Notes under the pieces: model-generated
What the model was told of the DNA's origin: nothing
The model's database searches: none
Seen by the model: only the letters and a program-made list of their open reading frames with translations
Part shown: piece by piece, positions 58,994 to 64,000 of the stretch
Layout: each line of letters starts with the position of its first letter
Numbering within the stretch: the first letter of the stretch is position 1
Program-made: the position numbers and the translations under genes
Origin: Myxococcales bacterium
GTDB taxonomy: Bacteria; Myxococcota_A; Polyangia; Polyangiales; Houyiibacteriaceae
Assembly (NCBI GenBank): GCA_029861865.1
Contig: JAOTYL010000001.1
Location: forward strand, 434,536 to 498,535
DNA: 64,000 nucleotides
Direction of reading: 5' to 3'

Positions 58994-59917
58994 ATGACGC
59001 AACACAGATCCACCCTCGGGGCTTGCCTCGTAGCTTTGCTCGTCACGTGCGGTTGCAAAAAGGACAAGCCCACGCCGCCACCGCCCGAGTTGTCGGTTTC
59101 GCTGGTCGAGCCTGGGGATAAGCCGCATCAGGTTCTTCGGTACGCGATCTATCCAGGCACCGTCGTTCGAAGCGTCCTCGAAGTCCGGACAGCCTCGACC
59201 GCGACCGAAGACCTTCAAGACATCTTCGGCGTCTTACCTGGCGTGAGACTCGACCTCCGTGCAGGGCCCACCGTCTCGCTCGAAAACCGTGGCACGCGCT
59301 ATGTGCTCCGGATCTCGAGGGCGACTGCGATTCTGCCCGAAGGCATCGAGGAAGATCGCCTCGACGGAGCACAGGAGGGTGTCCAAGCGCTGAACAACAT
59401 GCGGGGCCGGTTCGACTTGAGCGACCGCGGCATCGTCATCGACTCCGACGTGCCATGGACGAAGGGCCAAGAGCGAATCCATCCGCGTGTTACGATCATG
59501 CTAGGAAACGTGCGATCCGCCATCGCGACTGTGCCCTTACCAGTCGAGCCAGTCGGGGTGGGTGCCGTCTGGGAGGTCCGACGATCCGTCCGGCTCTGGA
59601 GCGCGTGGGTGACGCAGGTCACGCGCTACGAGCTCGTCGATCGCATGGGTGATCGCTTTCGCGTCAAGATTGAGGTGCAGCAGTCCGCGCCCACCCAGAT
59701 CGCCGATCTGAATCCCAAGCTCGAGATGCATGTGCGCAAGTACGAGATGCAGGCAGAAGGGCAAGCTCTGGTGGATCTCGGTTTGCCGATCGCGGTCGAA
59801 GCGGACCTCGAGTCACATTCAGAGGCCGATATTGCCCTAGTTTCTCCCGAGCAAACGGAACCCGTTCAGTCCGTGCGGCATTCTGTCCTGCGGCTGACCA
59901 CAAAGAGTGAAAGGTAA
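58994..59917 (+). CDS. Lipoprotein, DUF6263-like (paralogue 1)
   Basis: 307 residues from ATG at 58994; TTG at 58988 is also possible. Lipobox in LLVTCGCKKD. The core contains LGNVRSAIATVPLPVEPVGVGAVWEVRR and the SAPTQIA segment, shared with the gene directly downstream (LGNIRTALLTVPFPSEPVGARSRWEVDR and SAPPQAI). The pattern resembles DUF6263 of Bacteroidota and Myxococcota. Beta-rich, likely periplasmic or outer-membrane facing. The next gene starts 2 bp later, so both are in one operon. Confidence 0.8.
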   Translation: MTQHRSTLGACLVALLVTCGCKKDKPTPPPPELSVSLVEPGDKPHQVLRYAIYPGTVVRSVLEVRTASTATEDLQDIFGVLPGVRLDLRAGPTVSLENRGTRYVLRISRATAILPEGIEEDRLDGAQEGVQALNNMRGRFDLSDRGIVIDSDVPWTKGQERIHPRVTIMLGNVRSAIATVPLPVEPVGVGAVWEVRRSVRLWSAWVTQVTRYELVDRMGDRFRVKIEVQQSAPTQIADLNPKLEMHVRKYEMQAEGQALVDLGLPIAVEADLESHSEADIALVSPEQTEPVQSVRHSVLRLTTKSER

Positions 59918-59919
59918 CG

Positions 59920-60939
59920 ATGATGCTTCGCGTTGTGTTGGTCGCGTGTCTCCTGGTTCTGACGACTTCTTGCCGTCCCAAATACCAACCCCAGACCGCG
60001 ATCGTCGATCCTGGGCCTCCGCAGCGAGTCCCGCCTGAGATTCGCGTGCTCGATCCAGGGATGACCCCGCGTGTCCCACTCCGTTACAACGTTTCGCCGG
60101 GACAGACCGAGGTGCTCTACCTCGAGCTCGTCATGCTGAGTGCCACGGTAGTTGGCGGCGAGGGGCAGCAGAGTGGCATGCCCCCGGTGCAGCTCGAGGT
60201 GAAGATGGGGCCTGCGGAGCCGACGCCCGAAGGCTTCATCCGTCATGCCGTTCGGATCACTCAGGTCCGTCTTTCGGACGTTGCTGACAAAATGGAGCCC
60301 GCGGCACGAGAACAGCTCGAGAACATGCTCGAGCCGTTGCTGCGGGTGCAAGGCTGGAGCGAGATGGACGCCCAAGGAAGAATCCGACGCAGTGAGTTCC
60401 GTGGCCTCAAGGATGTCCCGCCTCGGCTGAGCTCGATGCTTGGTAACATTCGCACCGCGCTTCTCACCGTGCCGTTTCCGTCGGAGCCCGTCGGGGCGCG
60501 GTCGCGTTGGGAGGTCGATCGCAAGGTGCAGCTGTCGGGGATCTGGGTCGACCAGACGGTTACCTACGACTTGATGGAGATGAACCAAGGCAAGCTCAAG
60601 CTCCAGATCTCAGCCCGACAGAGTGCTCCGCCACAGGCGATCGGGAGCGGGCGACTCGAGGCCTACCAAGCGTCGGTCATCGGTTCGTCCGTCGTGAGGC
60701 TCGGTTTCTTCACCCCGTTCTCGGAGGCAGAATCCACCTCGCAGATGCGGATCAATACCTACGTGCAAGGTCGGCCGCAATTGGTACGTGTCGAAACCAA
60801 AGTCGCCGTCCGGGTCTACCCAGCCGAGGCGGCTCGAGAATTCGGCGCGCGGACAGGGACAGAGGAAGAGCCGGAGCCTGCGCAAGACCCGAGAAAAGTG
60901 ACGGACCCAGGGAAGCAAGAGCTACGCTGGATGAAGTAG
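59920..60939 (+). CDS. Lipoprotein, DUF6263-like (paralogue 2)
   Basis: 339 residues from ATG at 59920. Lipobox in LVLTTSCRPK. Homologous to the gene upstream through LGNIRTALLTVPFPSEPVGA and SARQSAPPQ, with an added Pro-rich tail (EEEPEPAQDPRKVTDPGKQ). Both may bind the same hydrophobic partner as the FadL-like barrels encoded just before; that is inference. Its stop is 19 bp from hexanucleotide array V. Confidence 0.8.
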   Translation: MMLRVVLVACLLVLTTSCRPKYQPQTAIVDPGPPQRVPPEIRVLDPGMTPRVPLRYNVSPGQTEVLYLELVMLSATVVGGEGQQSGMPPVQLEVKMGPAEPTPEGFIRHAVRITQVRLSDVADKMEPAAREQLENMLEPLLRVQGWSEMDAQGRIRRSEFRGLKDVPPRLSSMLGNIRTALLTVPFPSEPVGARSRWEVDRKVQLSGIWVDQTVTYDLMEMNQGKLKLQISARQSAPPQAIGSGRLEAYQASVIGSSVVRLGFFTPFSEAESTSQMRINTYVQGRPQLVRVETKVAVRVYPAEAAREFGARTGTEEEPEPAQDPRKVTDPGKQELRWMK

Positions 60940-60958
60940 CGCTTCGTGGACCGGTGAA

Positions 60959-61024
60959 CAGTGCCAGTGCCAGTGTCAGTGCCAGTGTCAGTGCCAGCGT
61001 CAGCGACAGTGCCAGTGTCAGTGT
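60959..61024 (-). repeat. Hexanucleotide tandem array V (left flank of locus 2)
   Basis: Eleven units in 6-bp phase, read here as CAGYGN on the plus strand, the complement of CRCTGR. It lies between the stop of the lipoprotein gene (60939) and hairpin P2. The short array flanks the inverted copy of the four-helix-bundle unit. Confidence 0.95.
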
Positions 61025-61042
61025 GATCTAACTTGGGTCATC

Positions 61043-61120
61043 GTGATTTCCTTTCCGAGCGTCTCGGCCCCCGGGCTTCGCCCTTCTGCGAGGGGCCGAG
61101 CCACTCGGAAAGGAAATCAC
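61043..61120 (+). repeat. P2 inverted repeat (29-bp arms, 20-bp loop), leader of gene B copy 2
   Basis: Arms 61043-61071 and 61092-61120 pair with two mismatches. It holds the AAAGGAA Shine-Dalgarno of gene B, which starts 2 bp after its inner end, in the stem. Homologous to 31708-31786. Confidence 0.9.
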
Positions 61121-61122
61121 TC

Positions 61123-61449
61123 ATGGGACTCATCGTTCAGCAAAAGGCACTCGAGGCAGCCGAGGGGCTGCAACCTCTTCTTCCCTACATCAGAAAGGCC
61201 GATAAGGACCTCTTCGACCAAGTGCGACGGGCTATGAATAGCGTGGTGCTCAATCTCGCCGAAGCCGACGGGAATGACCCGGGGACGGCCAGGGCGCGGT
61301 TCGCCACGGCGTGCGGGTCCGCCAAAGAGGTCCGCGCAGGGCTTCGGCTAGCGGCCGCGTACGGCTACGTCGGCCGGAACCGATGCGCAGAGCTCGACAT
61401 CGCGCTCGATGAGATCTACGCGATGTCGTGGAGGCTTTCAGGGCGTTAG
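61123..61449 (+). CDS. Four-helix-bundle protein B, IVP/S23/Avd-like (copy 2)
   Basis: 108 residues from ATG at 61123. Same fold and layout as B copy 1, with 13 substitutions (for example MGLIVQQKALEAAEGLQPLLPYI; GYVGRNRCAELDIALDEIYAM). The last codon and stop overlap the A stop on the opposite strand (TTAG). Substitutions are mostly conservative, and the frame is intact, which suggests B is under selection in both copies. Confidence 0.85.
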   Translation: MGLIVQQKALEAAEGLQPLLPYIRKADKDLFDQVRRAMNSVVLNLAEADGNDPGTARARFATACGSAKEVRAGLRLAAAYGYVGRNRCAELDIALDEIYAMSWRLSGR

Positions 61450-61775
61450 CGTTTCGCCAAACACCACGTCATGGCACACACCTCGTCGAGCCTTCGGTCG
61501 AGGTGGGTCGCGGTCTCAGACCCGATGTACCCCCAGTCACTCGCGATATGAAGCGCGGCCCGCACCTCCTTGGCAGACCCACAAGCCGTCGCGAATCGGG
61601 CCCGCGCATTCCCCGCATCGCTCCCCCGCGCTTCCGCGACATTCAGCACCACACTCTGCGCCGCTCGCTTCAGCTGATCCGCCAGCGCCCGATCTTGTGC
61701 TCGAACCACCCGGAGGAGCGGAGCGACCTCCTGCACGACCTTTCGCGCTCGAATGTAAACGTTCTCTGATTGCAT
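61446..61775 (-). CDS. Four-helix-bundle protein A, IVP/S23/Avd-like (copy 2)
   Basis: 109 residues from ATG at 61775. Nearly identical to A copy 1 (changes R15Q, I46V, Q87E, I102M by my alignment). AAGGAG Shine-Dalgarno lies in the perfect P1 hairpin. Convergent with B with 4-bp overlap. Confidence 0.85.
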   Translation of the reverse strand: MQSENVYIRARKVVQEVAPLLRVVRAQDRALADQLKRAAQSVVLNVAEARGSDAGNARARFATACGSAKEVRAALHIASDWGYIGSETATHLDRRLDEVCAMTWCLAKR

Positions 61776-61781
61776 CTTGAA

Positions 61782-61855
61782 CTCCTTGTGTTGGGTTTGG
61801 GCCCTGTTGGCCTCACCCCGCTGCGGTCAACAGGGCCCAAACCCAACACAAGGAG
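61782..61855 (-). repeat. P1 inverted repeat (perfect 28-bp arms, 18-bp loop), leader of gene A copy 2
   Basis: Arms 61782-61809 and 61828-61855 are perfectly complementary. The loop differs from copy 1 at a single base. The outer end directly joins array VI (first full repeat unit at 61859). Confidence 0.92.
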
Positions 61856-61858
61856 TGC

Positions 61859-62098
61859 CAGTGCCAGCGCCAGTGCCAGCGCCAGTGCCAGTGCCAGTGC
61901 CAGTGCCAGTGCCAGTGCCAGTGCCAGCGCCAGTGCCAGCGACAGCGACAGCGACAGTGCCAGTGTCAGCGACAGTGCCAGTGGCAGCGACAGTGTCAGT
62001 GCCAGTGCCAGTGTCAGCGCCAGTGTCAGCGACAGTGCCAGTGTCAGCGACAGCGCCAGTGACAGTGCCAGTGTCAGCGACAGTGTCAGCGACAGTGC
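61859..62098 (-). repeat. Hexanucleotide tandem array VI (right flank of locus 2)
   Basis: Exactly 40 units (240 bp) in unbroken 6-bp phase, CAGYGN on the plus strand. Position 4 varies T/C and position 6 C/T/A/G. It ends at the base directly before the stop codon of the convergent CinA-like gene (62099-62101): zero-base gap. Longest array in the window. Confidence 0.97.
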
Positions 62099-62833
62099 CT
62101 ACTGCTCTCTTCGGACGAAGAGGGCTGGGTCTAGCTTTTCGACGAGCATGTCTGCGGCTTTGGCGACTTGTTCGGGATCGTTTCCGTCAAAGGTCACCTT
62201 CGTACGATAGTCCTCCGCTTGCCATTTCACGTAGCTCCCGACCATGACGCTCGGGAAGGCTTGGGCGATTTCCTCGAGGAGGCTCGCGACCTCTCCCTCG
62301 CCGCTCTTGGTGTACACCGCCTGAGAATGGAACTCGTGCCCATGGTCGATCCGTTTTCGCAAATCTGTAAACTTCAGCTCGAAGATTTCCGGAACGCCCG
62401 GGAGCACGTAGACATTCTCGATCACGACGGTGGGCCAAGGCGCCTCGGCGCTGCGCAGCATCTCGGCGCCCTCGGGCATGTTGGCCATTCGGAAATGCGC
62501 CTCTGTGGCGCGATCGCCATAGTAGTGGCGAATGACGCTTTCTACCGCCTCGGAACGAACGATGGGTCGGCCGAACGCCGCAGCTACGCCCTCGATCGTG
62601 ACATCGTCGTGTGTGGGGCCCACTCCGCCGCTGGTGAATACGAGATCGTGCGACGAGCGGAGGGCGTTGAGCTCGCTGCAAATGGTATCGACTTCGTCGC
62701 CGCACACCACGACTCGCCTAAGCTCGATTCCCAACTCGAAAAGACCGCGGGCTAGGAATGCGGTGTTGGTGTCCGCAATCTTGCCGGACAGAATCTCGTT
62801 GCCGATGACGAGGGCAGCAGCAGTGCGTGACAT
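62099..62833 (-). CDS. CinA-type MoCF (molybdopterin-binding) domain protein
   Basis: 244 residues from ATG at 62833. The MoCF fold is clear: AAALVIGNEILSGKIADTNT, VFTSGGVGPTHDDVTIEGVA and VYVLPGVPEIFELKF. This N-terminal part of CinA (FLAD1-like) binds ADP-ribose or nucleotide cofactors; the C-terminal PncC deamidase domain is absent. Likely functions in nucleotide cofactor turnover. Starts 1 bp after the pfk stop, so cotranscribed. Confidence 0.88.
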   Translation of the reverse strand: MSRTAAALVIGNEILSGKIADTNTAFLARGLFELGIELRRVVVCGDEVDTICSELNALRSSHDLVFTSGGVGPTHDDVTIEGVAAAFGRPIVRSEAVESVIRHYYGDRATEAHFRMANMPEGAEMLRSAEAPWPTVVIENVYVLPGVPEIFELKFTDLRKRIDHGHEFHSQAVYTKSGEGEVASLLEEIAQAFPSVMVGSYVKWQAEDYRTKVTFDGNDPEQVAKAADMLVEKLDPALFVRREQ

Positions 62834-62834
62834 C

Positions 62835-63965
62835 CTACCCCTCGCCTAGCTCGATCCCCATCGCTCGGGTGACCATCACCAGCTCACCATCCAGTGGGAC
62901 GCGCTTGAGATTCGCCACCGCGGTTTCCAACGGCACGGAGACGATGTCCTGGCCTTTGAGGGCGACGACTTGACCGGCAGTGTCGTTGTAACAGAGAAAA
63001 GCTGCGTGGACGCCAAACCGCGTGCCGAGGATCCGATCGAAAGAGGAGGGCGAGCCGCCGCGCTGCAGGTGCCCAAGAACGGTCACTCGGATGTCGTGAT
63101 CGATCCGTCCCTCGAGCAGCCTGGCGAGTTGCACTCCGGGCCCTTCGTGGTGCTGCCAGATGCTCTCGTAGCCCGCCACAATGTTGGATACCGTCCCCCC
63201 GAGGGGCTTGGCGCCTTCTCCGATGACGATGATGCTAAAGCTGTGCCCGGTCGCAGAGCGCTCTTGGATCTTATCCACGATGCGGTCGATGTCGTAATGA
63301 ATTTCGGGGATGAGTATGACGTCCGCGCCGCCCGCAATGCCAGCCAGTAGGGCGATCCAACCGGCGTCACGCCCCATGACTTCGAGGATCATCACCCGGT
63401 CGTGCGCTTCCGCGGTCGAGTGAAGCGCATCGATTGCCCAGGTTGCGGTGGCGACCGCCGTATCCAAGCCGAACGTGAGATCGGTTGCCGCCAGGTCGTT
63501 GTCGATGGTTTTGGGAATACCGACCACCGAAACACCCATCTTGGCGAAACGCATTCCAATATTCATCGTCCCATCGCCGCCGACCACCACCAGGATGTCG
63601 ACCTCGAGCTCTTCTAGCTTGGCTTTGACGCGTTCTGATACGTCGACGGTTCGTTCGGTGCCGGCCGCGCTACGTTCCACGTACGCAAACGGGTTGGCGC
63701 GGTTCGAGCATCCTAAGATACTGCCGCCCTTCGGGAGAATGCCTCGAACGCTCTTGCGCGTCAGCGGAACCACCCGGCTTGGTTCTTCGATCAAGCCAGC
63801 GAAGCCGTCTTCGGAGCCGAGCACTTCGAGCCCTAGGTCCGTGGCCGTTTTGACGAAGGCCCGCAAGACCGCGTTGAGCCCCGGCGCATCGCCGCCACCA
63901 GTGAGAATCAATACCCGACGGACGGTTTCTTCGTCCGTATCGCGCGCGAGATTGTCAGTGTTCAC
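62835..63965 (-). CDS. pfkA: ATP-dependent 6-phosphofructokinase, G/K class
   Basis: 376 residues from GTG at 63965 with GGGAGGG about 7 nt upstream; a TTG farther up would include the Shine-Dalgarno. Phosphorylates fructose 6-phosphate, a key step of glycolysis. Motifs: TGGGDAPGLNAVLRA, GGDGTMNIG (Gly at the position that gives ATP use), PKTIDND (Lys in place of E. coli Gly, as in the actinobacterial and trypanosomal ATP-PFK class), MGRDAGWIALLAG and LGHLQRGGSPSSFDR. The Gly/Lys combination favours ATP over pyrophosphate, but donor choice is inference. Followed by the CinA-like gene. Confidence 0.93.
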   Translation of the reverse strand: MNTDNLARDTDEETVRRVLILTGGGDAPGLNAVLRAFVKTATDLGLEVLGSEDGFAGLIEEPSRVVPLTRKSVRGILPKGGSILGCSNRANPFAYVERSAAGTERTVDVSERVKAKLEELEVDILVVVGGDGTMNIGMRFAKMGVSVVGIPKTIDNDLAATDLTFGLDTAVATATWAIDALHSTAEAHDRVMILEVMGRDAGWIALLAGIAGGADVILIPEIHYDIDRIVDKIQERSATGHSFSIIVIGEGAKPLGGTVSNIVAGYESIWQHHEGPGVQLARLLEGRIDHDIRVTVLGHLQRGGSPSSFDRILGTRFGVHAAFLCYNDTAGQVVALKGQDIVSVPLETAVANLKRVPLDGELVMVTRAMGIELGEG

Positions 63966-64000
63966 GCGAAGCCCTCCCACGCTTCGCCGCAACCTCGTAC

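Larger units (their letters stand above)
61025..61858 (-). mobile_element. Putative mobile unit, copy 2 (inverted): P2 - gene B - gene A - P1
   Basis: The 834-bp copy 2 of the unit at 30958-31805 in opposite orientation. P2 hairpin (61043-61120), B, A, P1 hairpin (61782-61855) are all present; A is about 96% and B about 88% identical to copy 1. Both flanking arrays have the same polarity relative to the unit, as at locus 1, so the unit keeps one fixed orientation relative to the repeat strand. Confidence 0.6.

Noticed and set aside
61770..62210. Open frame coding a long Ser-Ala/Ser-Asp/Ser-Val dipeptide repeat
   Set aside because: It is only the hexanucleotide array VI read as codons, crossing hairpin P1 and the antisense of the CinA-like gene; no start signal.

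Overview
The window looks like a chromosomal segment from a high-GC, Gram-negative deltaproteobacterium-like organism, most likely a Myxococcota member. Supporting signs are the many exported lipoproteins with lipoboxes, an outer-membrane receptor and FadL-like barrels, a secreted YVTN/di-haem protein ending in a C-terminal hydrophobic segment plus Arg cluster (MYXO-CTERM-like), a PEGA lipoprotein, and a ParA protein with zinc fingers. Housekeeping genes (parC/parE, guaB/guaA, hemB, ppa, thiD, pfk) show it is core chromosome rather than a plasmid or phage. I see no rRNA, tRNA, CRISPR array, recognisable transposase, integrase or reverse transcriptase.

Layout. 1-10 kb: lipoproteins, a large YVTN/cytochrome-peroxidase-like protein, an Ada-AlkA DNA repair fusion, a tyrosine phosphatase, a TRAP-type binding protein, a Cys/Asp-rich lipoprotein and an OmpA-like lipoprotein. 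10-20 kb: pyrophosphatase, an EXPERA-like membrane protein, HAD phosphatase, an SDR-MDR pair, a MerR operon with a 37-aa membrane protein, universal stress protein, CBS protein, GDPD lipoprotein and a molybdopterin oxidoreductase. 20-26 kb: a minus-strand run (GST, TRAP binding protein, two Gfo/Idh oxidoreductases, glycosyltransferase, exported protein). 26-31 kb: an unusual operon in which two consecutive enzymes (ThDP-dependent and glutamate-synthase-type) each carry an N-terminal Rieske domain. 32-39 kb: ZIP-like transporter, zinc ribbon protein, hemB, btuB-like receptor under a cobalamin riboswitch, enoyl-CoA hydratase, M48 peptidase, haloalkane dehalogenase. 39-50 kb: PPK2, thiD, parC-parE, ParA plus ribbon-helix-helix protein, guaB, guaA. 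50-61 kb: an envelope-rich stretch with several paralogous pairs of lipoproteins and outer-membrane barrels. 62-64 kb: a CinA-type MoCF protein and 6-phosphofructokinase.

The most unusual signal is a composite element present twice, in opposite orientations (about 30.85-31.90 kb and 60.96-62.10 kb). Each copy is an approximately 0.8 kb unit: long hairpin P1, gene A, gene B (convergent, stop codons overlapping), long hairpin P2. A and B encode related small four-helix-bundle proteins of the 23S rRNA intervening-sequence-protein (IVP/S23, Avd-like) family. Each unit sits between two arrays of a strict 6-bp tandem repeat (CRCTGR on one strand), and both arrays have the same polarity relative to the unit, as if the unit had been inserted into, or had generated, one array. 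Two further arrays (14.9 kb and 49.95 kb) have no unit. Arrays at three of the four loci fill the gap between convergent genes and come within 0-20 bp of their stop codons. The hairpin arms contain the Shine-Dalgarno sequences of A and B. I recognise no named system with this architecture; mobility and function are inference.
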